Origin: Massilia sp. W12
GTDB taxonomy: Bacteria > Pseudomonadota > Gammaproteobacteria > Burkholderiales > Burkholderiaceae_D
Length of the DNA stretch: 64,000 nucleotides
Assembly: GCF_037300705.1 (NCBI RefSeq)
Contig: NZ_CP147776.1
Span: forward strand, 3,844,001-3,908,000
Reading direction: 5' to 3'
Part shown: positions 56,721-64,000 of the stretch, piece by piece
How positions within the stretch are numbered: position 1 is the stretch's first letter
Layout of the letters: each line of letters begins with the position of its first letter
Made by a program: the position numbers and the translations under genes
Notes under the pieces: generated by a model
Database searches by the model: none
Seen by the model: only the letters and a program-made list of their open reading frames with translations
Told to the model about the DNA's origin: nothing

Positions 56721-57395
56721 ATGCGTATCCTGCTTGCTGAAGATGACAGTGTGCTGGCTGATGGCTTGACGCGCGCCTTGCGCCACTCTGGCCACGCGAC
56801 AGACTGCGTGACTGATGGCGCACAGGCGGATCTGGCGTTAAGCACCGGCGAATTTGATCTGCTGATCCTGGATCTTGGCTTGCCGAAAATGAGCGGGCAG
56901 GAAGTTTTGCGCCGTCTGCGCGCGCGCAATTCGCGCCTGCCGGTCTTGATTTTGACGGCTGCCGATTCGGTTGAGCAAAGGGTGCAGGGCCTGGATCTGG
57001 GGGCCGATGACTACATGGCCAAACCGTTTGCGTTGTCTGAACTGGAGGCGCGCGTGCGGGCGCTCTCGCGTCGTGGCGGCGGCGGCCCGGTGTTATTGCG
57101 CCATGGCCGGCTCAGTTGGGATAAAGTCAGCCGCCAAGCCTGTATTGATGATATTCCGCTGGAGCTTTCGGCGCGCGAACTGGGCGTGCTGGAAATTCTC
57201 TTGCAACGCAGTCCGCGCCTGGTCTCGAAAGAACAGCTGGTCGAGCACTTGTGTTCCTGGGATGAGGAAGTCAGCCACAATGCAATCGAAGTCTATGTGC
57301 ATCGCCTGCGTAAAAAGCTGGAGGCGGGCGGCTTGCGCATCGCCACCGTGCGCGGTCTCGGTTACTGTCTGGAAAAAGCCGGAACGCCATCATGA
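56721..57395 (+). CDS. OmpR-family response regulator
   Basis: A 224-residue two-component regulator starting at the ATG at 56721. The receiver domain has the acidic pocket LLAEDD, the phospho-Asp in [14 protein letters not shown], and Lys in MAKPF. The C-terminal winged helix has the block [26 protein letters not shown]. It overlaps the kinase gene by four bases (ATGA) and likely controls the symporter genes downstream. Confidence 0.95.
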   Translation: MRILLAEDDSVLADGLTRALRHSGHATDCVTDGAQADLALSTGEFDLLILDLGLPKMSGQEVLRRLRARNSRLPVLILTAADSVEQRVQGLDLGADDYMAKPFALSELEARVRALSRRGGGGPVLLRHGRLSWDKVSRQACIDDIPLELSARELGVLEILLQRSPRLVSKEQLVEHLCSWDEEVSHNAIEVYVHRLRKKLEAGGLRIATVRGLGYCLEKAGTPS

Positions 57396-58804
57396 GTCCT
57401 AGCCGGCGCGAAGCGCATGCCCATCCTTCGCTGTTTGGCGAAATTCTGGATTGGATGTTGGCGCCCTTGCTGGTGTTATGGCCTTTGTCGATTGCGCTGA
57501 CCTGGCTGGCGGCGCGCGCCATCGCCAATCAAAGTTTTGATCAGGCTCAGGAATTGCAATTGCGCACTCTGGCGCAGCAATTGCAGACAGATGCCGCCGG
57601 TTATCATGCCGCGCCTGATTTATTGCGGCGGCAAAATCTGGCGGATGAGCATGATCAACGTTATCTGCAATTGGTGCTGCCAGGGCGCCAACAGCAGCAA
57701 GGCGACGCCGGTTTGCCGCTGCCCGGCGCCGAGGCCAAGGACAGCGCGCGCGTGAGCTGGCGTAATGCGCGCTATCAGGGACAGAGTGTACGCATCGCCA
57801 GCCTCTGGTTAAACGATGGCGCCGGCCAGGCTGCTTTGCTGCAAGTGGCGGAAACCTTGAATAAGCGCGCACTGCTGGCGAATCAAATTGTGCGCGGAGT
57901 GATTTTGCCGCAATTCCTGGTCTTGCCGCTGCTCTTGTTTCTGGTCTGGTTTGCCCTGGCGCGCGGCCTGGCCCCGCTCACCGCTTTGCAGCAACGCATG
58001 CGTGCGCGCGCCGCCGGCGATCTGCGCCCCTTGCGCGAATCGCATGTGCCGGAAGAAATATCGCCATTGATGCAGGCCATGAATGACATGCTGCTGCGTC
58101 TCGACGCTGCCGTGCAACAGCAAAAACGCTTTATCGCGGATGCCGCCCATCAAATGAAAACTCCGCTGGCCGGCATGCGTATGCAAGTCGAATTGGCGCT
58201 GGCCGATGATGCGCGCGACAGGCCGGAGGAGGTGCGGCGCTCTCTGCTGCAGCTGGCCAAAAGCTCAGAACAGGCGGCGCATCTGGTGAATCAATTACTG
58301 GCGCTGGCGCGTCTGGAGTCGCCTCTGCCGGCCACGCCGCAGCGCGTCGATCTGCGCGCGCTGGCGGCGCAGGTCATGCAAGACTTGCTGCCGGGCGCAC
58401 TGGCGCGTCATATCAACTGCGCATTCGAGGCTGACGCGACAAGCGATTGGCGGATGCAGGGACATGCCCTGCTGCTGCGCGAAATGATCAGCAATCTGCT
58501 GGATAACGCGATCCGCTACACCCCTTGCGGCGGGCAGGTGACGCTGCGCATGCAACACTTGCCCGGCTGCCTGCAATTGGCGGTGGAGGACAATGGCCCC
58601 GGCATTCCGGAGGCGGAGCGGGAGCGGGTGTTTGAGCGTTTTTACCGTATTTTGGGCAATAGCAGCAGCGGTAGCGGCCTGGGGCTGGCGATTGTGCGCG
58701 AAATTGCGCGCCAGCATCACGCGCATATTGAGATTGACGACGCCAAGCCCGGTTGCCTGATCCGTTTGCGTTTTCCATTGCATGAGGCCAGCGATGCGTA
58801 TTGA
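57392..58804 (+). CDS. sensor histidine kinase (TctE/QseC type)
   Basis: A 470-residue membrane kinase. Helices at about 25-45 and 168-190 bracket a periplasmic sensor of about 120 residues. A HAMP region follows, then the phospho-His in FIADAAHQMKTPLAGMR, the N box ISNLLDNAIRYT, and the G boxes VEDNGPGIPEAERERVFERFYR and GSGLGLAIVREI. It pairs with the response regulator before it and overlaps the small symporter gene after it. The signal is unknown. Confidence 0.95.
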   Translation: MSPSRREAHAHPSLFGEILDWMLAPLLVLWPLSIALTWLAARAIANQSFDQAQELQLRTLAQQLQTDAAGYHAAPDLLRRQNLADEHDQRYLQLVLPGRQQQQGDAGLPLPGAEAKDSARVSWRNARYQGQSVRIASLWLNDGAGQAALLQVAETLNKRALLANQIVRGVILPQFLVLPLLLFLVWFALARGLAPLTALQQRMRARAAGDLRPLRESHVPEEISPLMQAMNDMLLRLDAAVQQQKRFIADAAHQMKTPLAGMRMQVELALADDARDRPEEVRRSLLQLAKSSEQAAHLVNQLLALARLESPLPATPQRVDLRALAAQVMQDLLPGALARHINCAFEADATSDWRMQGHALLLREMISNLLDNAIRYTPCGGQVTLRMQHLPGCLQLAVEDNGPGIPEAERERVFERFYRILGNSSSGSGLGLAIVREIARQHHAHIEIDDAKPGCLIRLRFPLHEASDAY

Positions 58805-59060
58805 ATCAGGCAGCGGCTGGCGCCGCACGCTGCGTATCAGCAGCTTCCTGCTGTTGCTGTGGCTGGCGCTGAATCTGGGGCTGATGGCCGCTGCGCTGCA
58901 ATGGCCGGCGCTGTTGGAATGGGATCTTGGCGGTTATCCCCTGCCCTTTCTGATTTGTGCGCAAGCGCTGCCGCTGGCGTATTTGCTGCTGTGCGCGCTG
59001 ACCCGCAGCCTGCTCGCGCCAGGCGCATCTACTGAGGCGCGGCGGGAGCGTGAGCCATGA
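58794..59060 (+). CDS. DUF4212 small subunit of sodium/solute symporter
   Basis: An 88-residue protein with two membrane helices (about 15-35 and 52-72). It fits the small subunit that accompanies VC_2705-type symporters (DUF4212), with GGYPLPFLICAQALPL between the helices. Its ATG lies inside the kinase end and its own stop overlaps the symporter ATG, so four genes are tightly coupled. Confidence 0.8.
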   Translation: MRIESGSGWRRTLRISSFLLLLWLALNLGLMAAALQWPALLEWDLGGYPLPFLICAQALPLAYLLLCALTRSLLAPGASTEARREREP

Positions 59061-61075
59061 GTGTGCGTTATCAGCAGGCTTTGCGCCGCTACAGTCTGCG
59101 CTTTGGCGTGATCTTGGCCGGCTTTCTCGGCGTGCTCAGCTTACTCGAAGCCGAAGGCTTGCCGCGCCAGTGGAGCGGTTACTTTTTCCTGTTCGGGGCC
59201 ACCCTGGCGTATGCCGGCATCGGGCTGTCGCACCGCACCTCCAGCCTGGAACAGTTTTATGTCGCCGGGCATCGCATTCCGCCGCTGTATAACGGCATGG
59301 CCAGCGCGGCGGACTGGATTTCCGCCGCCAGTTTTATCACGATTGTCGGCGCCTTGTATGTGCAAGGGTTCAGCGGTTTTGCCTGGTTGCTGGGCTGGAG
59401 CGGCGGTTTTTGTCTGTTGGCGATATTGATCGCTCCTTTTTTACGCAAATTGCCGGCTTACACCCTGGCGGATTTTTTAGCGCAACGCTACGCCCCGGAC
59501 CAGGCCGAAAAGCGCGATGCGCTGCGCCTTGCCGTGGCGGCGGCCACTATTGTGATCAGCTTTATTTATGTGATTGCGCAAATTTATGCGGTCGGCTTGA
59601 TCACTTCGCGCTTGATCGGCGTTGATTTCAGCAGCGGCATTTTTCTCGGTCTGGCCAGCATGCTGGTGTGCTCGTTTTTAGGCGGCATGCGCTCCCTGTC
59701 CTGGACCCAGATTGTGCAATATCTGATTTTGTTGCTCGCCTTTGCCCTGCCCACCCTCTACCTCGGCTTGCGGCATCACAGCCTGCCGCCCTTGGCGTAT
59801 GGCGCGGCGGCGCAAGAATTGCGTCAGGTCGAGCGCGTGCAAGCACAGGATGCAGCAGAGCAAGCGGTGCGGCAACGTCATTTGCAAGCGGCGCAAGCGC
59901 TGCAGGCGCAAATTGCCGCCTTGCCGGAATCCTGGCGCCAGGGACGCGAGCAGCGCCGCGCCGCCCTGGCCAGTTTGCGCACCCGCAACGCCAGTCTGGA
60001 TCACATCAGAAAACTGGAACAGGAATTGGCGCGTTACCCGGCTTCGCCGCAAGACGCGGCGCGCCTCTGGAAAAAAGAAGCGGCCCAATTGCAAGAGCGC
60101 GCACAAGCCCCGCCCAGCCTGCTCACGCCGCAGCAAAACGGGCAGGCGCAAACACGCAATTTCATCGCCCTGGCGTTTTGTCTGATGGCGGGCACCGCCG
60201 CCCTGCCTCATCTGTTGATGCGCAGCATGAGCACATATCACAGCCATGCAGCGCGCGAGTCTATTTTCTGGGCCTTGTTTTTCATTCTTTTGCTCTATCT
60301 TTGCATTCCCGCGCTGGCGCTTTTGCTCAAACTGGAAGTCTGGCAACAATTGCATGGCGTCAGCTATCAGCAGCTGCCCGCCTGGATTGATCATTGGCGC
60401 AACCTGGAACAATGGCCGGCCCTGCTCAGTCTGGAGGATTGGAATGGCGATGGTCTGGTGCAATTGAGTGAATTGAATCTGGATCCGGATATTCTGGTGC
60501 TGGCGGCGGCGGATATCGCGCATATGCCGCATCTGTTCGCCGGCTTGCTGGCCGCCGGCGCGCTGGCGGCGGCGCTATCCACCGCGGATGGTTTATTGCT
60601 GACCATAGGGAATACCCTGACGCATGATATTTATCACAAAACCCTGGCCCCGGAAGCTTCCGCGCAAAGGCGGGTGGTGTTGAGTAAATTGGTGTTATTG
60701 GCGCTGGCTTTTCTGGCCGCCTATGTGGCTTCGCAAAAGCCTGCCGATATCGTGTCCCTGGTAAGTGCGGCATTTTCACTGGCGGCGTCTTGCTTATTGC
60801 CGGTGCTGGCGGCGGCAGTGTTTTTCCCGCGCGTAGGGCGGCGCGCCGTGCTGGGCGGCATGGCGGCAGGCGCCGGCGTTTGTATCTGGTATTTACTGCG
60901 CTGCCATCCCGCACTCGGCGGACACGCCGGCAATGCGATATGGCAATTACAAGCGCATGCCGCCGGCGTATTCGGTTTGCCGGCGGCCTTGCTCTGCATG
61001 TTTATCCTGTCACGCTGGGAACAACCATCGCAAATGGCTTTGCTGCATTGGCGCCGTCTGCATGAACGCCAATAA
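59057..61075 (+). CDS. sodium/solute symporter (VC_2705/ActP-like)
   Basis: A 672-residue SSS-family transporter with about 13 membrane helices. Family blocks are FYVAGHRIPPLYNGMASAADWISAASFI and GLAAALSTADG-like segments (ALAAALSTADGLLLTIGNTL). A hydrophilic, coiled-coil insert of about 110 residues (about 250-365) and an EF-hand-like loop DWNGDGLVQLSE near 465 lie in soluble parts. Related carriers take up acetate or other monocarboxylates. Here a two-component system is translated with it, so uptake is likely sensed. The substrate is not proven. Confidence 0.88.
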   Translation: MSVRYQQALRRYSLRFGVILAGFLGVLSLLEAEGLPRQWSGYFFLFGATLAYAGIGLSHRTSSLEQFYVAGHRIPPLYNGMASAADWISAASFITIVGALYVQGFSGFAWLLGWSGGFCLLAILIAPFLRKLPAYTLADFLAQRYAPDQAEKRDALRLAVAAATIVISFIYVIAQIYAVGLITSRLIGVDFSSGIFLGLASMLVCSFLGGMRSLSWTQIVQYLILLLAFALPTLYLGLRHHSLPPLAYGAAAQELRQVERVQAQDAAEQAVRQRHLQAAQALQAQIAALPESWRQGREQRRAALASLRTRNASLDHIRKLEQELARYPASPQDAARLWKKEAAQLQERAQAPPSLLTPQQNGQAQTRNFIALAFCLMAGTAALPHLLMRSMSTYHSHAARESIFWALFFILLLYLCIPALALLLKLEVWQQLHGVSYQQLPAWIDHWRNLEQWPALLSLEDWNGDGLVQLSELNLDPDILVLAAADIAHMPHLFAGLLAAGALAAALSTADGLLLTIGNTLTHDIYHKTLAPEASAQRRVVLSKLVLLALAFLAAYVASQKPADIVSLVSAAFSLAASCLLPVLAAAVFFPRVGRRAVLGGMAAGAGVCIWYLLRCHPALGGHAGNAIWQLQAHAAGVFGLPAALLCMFILSRWEQPSQMALLHWRRLHERQ

Positions 61076-61102
61076 AGCGCTGTGCAGGATGCAACGCCAT
61101 TC

Positions 61103-62773
61103 TCAGGCGCGGCCCAGCGCAGCTTTGGCGCGCGTCTTGGCAGCCAGCGTTTGGGGCATAGTTGACGGCAAACGCAATTGCGGAGCTTGCTGCGTCAGCG
61201 CACTGACGCCGGCTGCGGTTTTATGCAATTTGAATGTGCCAAGCAACTGCGCTTGCTGCCGCGCCTGTTCCTGCAAAGCTTCAGCGGATGCGGCAGCCTG
61301 CTCCACCAAGGCGGCGTTTTGCTGTGTCACATGATCCATTTCAGAAATCGCCTGATTGATTTGCTCAATCCCGGCGATCTGCTCATTGCTGGCGTTGCTG
61401 ATTTCGTTGATGATGCCGGAGACTTTTTGCACGCTCTGCACCACATTTTCCATTGTGTCCCCGGCTTGCGCCACCAGCCGGCTGCCGTCTTCGACTTTTT
61501 GCACAGAGTCGCTGATCAGGCCTTTGATTTCCTTGGCCGCGCTGGCCGAGCGCTGCGCCAGACTGCGCACTTCCGCCGCCACCACGGCAAAACCGCGTCC
61601 CTGCTCGCCGGCGCGCGCCGCCTCGACTGCGGCATTCAAGGCCAGGATATTGGTTTGGAATGCGATGCCGTCAATCACGCCGATGATGTCAACAATTTTG
61701 CGCGATGAGGAATTGATCGAATCCATGGTTTGCACCACCTGTCCCACCACTTGACCGCCTTGCAGCGCAACCGCCGATGCGTCATGCGCCAGACGATTGG
61801 CGTCGCGCGCATGTTCAGCATTTTGCCGCACGGTGGATGTCAGCTGCTCCATCGATGAAGCGGTTTCTTCCAGTGAGCTGGCCTGATGTTCGGTGCGGCT
61901 GGATAAATCCTGGTTGCCGGCGGCAATTTCAGTGGAAGCCTGGGCCATGGTTTCTGCGCCGTTTTTAATCTGTCCCACTACCTGGCCCAATTTATCGCGC
62001 ATGGTGCGGATGGAATATAAGAGACTGTGCTCATCGCCGGCGCTGGTCTCAATCTGCACCGCCAGATCGCCATGCGCGATGCGCTCGGTGATTTCAGCAG
62101 CATAGTGCGGCTCGCCGCCCAGCTGCCGCAAAATCGAACGGCGGATGAAAAACGCCAACAAGCCGCCAGCCAGAAAAGCCGCCGAACTCAAGAGCACCAC
62201 CAGCTCCATATTCAGTTGCGACTGCTGCTGCACATTGCGCCCGGCCAGGTCGATGATCTGGCGCTGCCGCGCAATCACCCGGTGCATGCTTTCCAGATAC
62301 GCATTCAGCGCCGGGTACATATCCTGCTCAAAAAACCGGTTGGCAACCTCAATATTGCCGCTGTCTTTTTCTTTGAAGGCCTGCGCGCGCGCTTTTTGAT
62401 AAGCGCTGCGCTTTTCCTGCGCCTGCTGCAGCAAGTCTTTCAAACCGGGATCGCTGATGCGTTGCTTGATCTTTTCGCGGATATCGTTGACCACGCCATT
62501 GGTTTTGGCAATCCCGTCAAGGAAATATTTTTGCTGCGTGCTGTCCGGGCTTTTCGCGGCAGCGATGGTGCGCACCATACTTGCTTCGATATACCCATAC
62601 CATTGCGCAATCAGGCGCTCGTTTTGCAATTCCTCGCTCAATAATTTTTCCATGGTCAGATTGGTTTGCTGCATGCGCCAGCAACTCAATCCGGCCACCA
62701 CAGCCAACAACATCAAAACCACGCCAAAGCCGATTGACAAACGGGCTCCCACTTTCATGTTTGAAATTTTCAT
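61103..62773 (-). CDS. methyl-accepting chemotaxis protein
   Basis: A 556-residue chemoreceptor. The ATG at 62773 follows GGAGAG. An N-terminal helix (about 12-32), a four-helix-bundle periplasmic sensor (about 33-190), a second helix (about 192-212), HAMP, and the signalling domain follow. The hairpin tip is intact: [48 protein letters not shown]. It lacks a C-terminal CheR-docking pentapeptide. It is convergent with the symporter gene. Confidence 0.94.
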   Translation of the reverse strand: MKISNMKVGARLSIGFGVVLMLLAVVAGLSCWRMQQTNLTMEKLLSEELQNERLIAQWYGYIEASMVRTIAAAKSPDSTQQKYFLDGIAKTNGVVNDIREKIKQRISDPGLKDLLQQAQEKRSAYQKARAQAFKEKDSGNIEVANRFFEQDMYPALNAYLESMHRVIARQRQIIDLAGRNVQQQSQLNMELVVLLSSAAFLAGGLLAFFIRRSILRQLGGEPHYAAEITERIAHGDLAVQIETSAGDEHSLLYSIRTMRDKLGQVVGQIKNGAETMAQASTEIAAGNQDLSSRTEHQASSLEETASSMEQLTSTVRQNAEHARDANRLAHDASAVALQGGQVVGQVVQTMDSINSSSRKIVDIIGVIDGIAFQTNILALNAAVEAARAGEQGRGFAVVAAEVRSLAQRSASAAKEIKGLISDSVQKVEDGSRLVAQAGDTMENVVQSVQKVSGIINEISNASNEQIAGIEQINQAISEMDHVTQQNAALVEQAAASAEALQEQARQQAQLLGTFKLHKTAAGVSALTQQAPQLRLPSTMPQTLAAKTRAKAALGRA

Positions 62774-63055
62774 GTGAACTCTCCAGACAAGGAAGGCGGC
62801 GCTGAAAACAGGGACGGACAGCCGGACATGCGCCACAGACTGGACAGCATGCCCGTCTGCAGCTGCTGTGCACAGCTGAATTTCTGCGGAGAATCACAGC
62901 ATGAGGCTTGCGCCGCCAGCCGCAGCACTGCGTGAACGGAAAGACAAGTCAATTCATGCAGTGCGCTGGCGCAGGATTACGCAGGATCGCTACGTCTTTG
63001 CCGCCATTACAGACAACCGGAATCACCGGCACGCCACAGGGACGCCAGCATTGCG
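62774..63055. other. intergenic region
   Basis: A 280-base gap upstream of the chemoreceptor and downstream of the nitrilase. I see no gene or clear terminator. Confidence 0.4.
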
Positions 63056-64000
63056 CTAGCTGTTGGAGCCGGAAGTGGCATCGCCGGCGCCAAGATCGGG
63101 CCAGACCGGAGGGTTATCCTCCAGCCAGGTAATGGGTTTTTTGCGCGAGCGGTCCACCCGCACATCAAAAATATCAAACCGGTTGTAATAACCAACCACA
63201 TCATGCAATTGCTTAGGCTCAACGCACTGTTGCAAATCCATGGTGCAATATGCAATGCCCTCTTCTTTTTGCAGGCAATCGCCAATCTGCGCGCCGGTCG
63301 GATCGACAAACATCGAAGCCGCCTGCGGCGTATGGTCTAAAATCGCCGCCACGGCCGGGTCGCGCTGCACCAGAAAATCGCGCATCGCCTTGTCCATAAA
63401 ACCGGCGCAACTGATGCCGAACAACTTGCCTTCAAACGCATGCGCCGCCAGGCGGATGCGGTTGGCCGCCAGATTGTCATAATTGCCGTTTTCGCCCGGC
63501 GTCTTGGTCGGCCATACGCTGGGCCAGGTGGCGATATGAATTTGCTCCCCCTGCGCCAGCAAAGCATAACGCGCCAGCGGATTGGTGTTTTCACCGCATA
63601 TCAGCATGCCTATCCGTCCCAAACGGGTGGCGGCGACTTGCAAGCCGGCCCCATCGCCGGGAGCCCAGACCAGTTTTTCATAAAAGGTCGGCATTAATTT
63701 GCGATGGTGCGAGAGCAAGCGGCCTTCGTCGCTGATCAAAAGATTGCTATTCCAGATGCCGCCGGAGGAAACCGGATTTTTTTCGCTGATGCCGATTGAA
63801 ATAAAGACTTGATAACGGCGCGCGGCGGCCGCGATCAAGGCGATTTCCGGGCCTGGCGTCTCCAGACTGTGCGCCACCATGCGGGCAAATAAATCGTGAT
63901 TGTGGATCGGCGCCCACAAGCCGGCCCAGACCGGGAAGGCGGGAATGAAAGATTCGGGAAAAGCGATTAATTGCGCGCCGTTGCGGGCCGCCTCTTCGAT
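63056..64000 (-). CDS. nitrilase (carbon-nitrogen hydrolase), partial
   Basis: The last 314 residues of a nitrilase-superfamily enzyme; the N-terminus lies beyond the window end and the frame is open to the last base. The catalytic triad is visible: Glu in LIAFPESFIPAFP, Lys in HHRKLMPTFYEKLVW, and Cys in GMLICGENTNPLARY. The segment WAGLWAPIHNHDLFARMV is typical of true nitrilases (nitrile to acid and ammonia). Homologues have about 310-350 residues, so little is missing. The substrate is unknown. Confidence 0.92.
   Translation of the reverse strand: MEEAARNGAQLIAFPESFIPAFPVWAGLWAPIHNHDLFARMVAHSLETPGPEIALIAAAARRYQVFISIGISEKNPVSSGGIWNSNLLISDEGRLLSHHRKLMPTFYEKLVWAPGDGAGLQVAATRLGRIGMLICGENTNPLARYALLAQGEQIHIATWPSVWPTKTPGENGNYDNLAANRIRLAAHAFEGKLFGISCAGFMDKAMRDFLVQRDPAVAAILDHTPQAASMFVDPTGAQIGDCLQKEEGIAYCTMDLQQCVEPKQLHDVVGYYNRFDIFDVRVDRSRKKPITWLEDNPPVWPDLGAGDATSGSNS

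Noticed and set aside
1-64000. CRISPR array, rRNA or tRNA genes
   Set aside because: I looked for spaced direct repeats and conserved RNA arms and found only the tRNA-like ends of tmRNA.

Overview
The window looks like a chromosomal segment of a betaproteobacterium of the order Burkholderiales, probably close to Oxalobacteraceae (Massilia/Janthinobacterium/Herbaspirillum-like). The basis is codon use and high GC, a betaproteobacterial tmRNA with the tag ANDNSYALAA, a five-step (HutF/HutG) histidine pathway, prfB-lysS with the RF2 frameshift, and a recA-recX / sucCD / pilin / moaC / M48 peptidase neighbourhood. The family-level placement is inference.

Layout. 1-0.9 kb: gene debris (ZIP transporter fragment, HsdR C-terminus) beside the 3' end of ssrA. 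1.3-13.3 kb: accessory metabolism: lipoxygenase with a divergent double-glycine leader peptide, HtrA-type protease, two AraC-type regulators, MAPEG protein, SDR reductase, NADAR, PhzF and PQQ-propeller lipoprotein. 13.3-21.2 kb: the hut operon (hutU-H-G-F-D-I plus a glyoxalase-fold gene) with a palindromic HutC-like operator. 21.4-26.4 kb: a small lipoprotein, a secreted thiaminase I with a Cys-rich tail, prfB and lysS.

26.5-40.5 kb is the unusual part. IS debris (IS1634-type fragment cut by an IS5-type element) opens an AT-rich block in which all genes except the IS are on the minus strand. Read in the direction of transcription: an RTX-type ABC exporter, a HlyD adaptor, a broken HlyC-type acyltransferase (two in-frame UGA codons), a GNAT gene, then a string of unrecognised signal-peptide proteins, a signal-less HExxH metallopeptidase, and two paralogous secreted proteins. 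The 3' end of the GNAT gene recurs twice more, and all three copies run by overlapping stop/start codons into the start of a signal-peptide gene. Several genes contain poly-G tracts of 7-9, one of which frameshifts a C-terminus. I read this as a type I secretion locus with a recombining cassette array, possibly effector/immunity-like; the function is inference.

41-64 kb is mostly conserved chromosome: zinc-finger protein, YheT hydrolase, BepA-like protease, moaC, two type IV pilins with a sigma-54 promoter, FHA and PP2C proteins, sucCD, a 988-aa membrane spermidine-synthase-like protein, recX-recA with a LexA box, a two-component system coupled to a sodium/solute symporter, a chemoreceptor and a nitrilase cut by the window end. 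No rRNA, tRNA or CRISPR array was seen.
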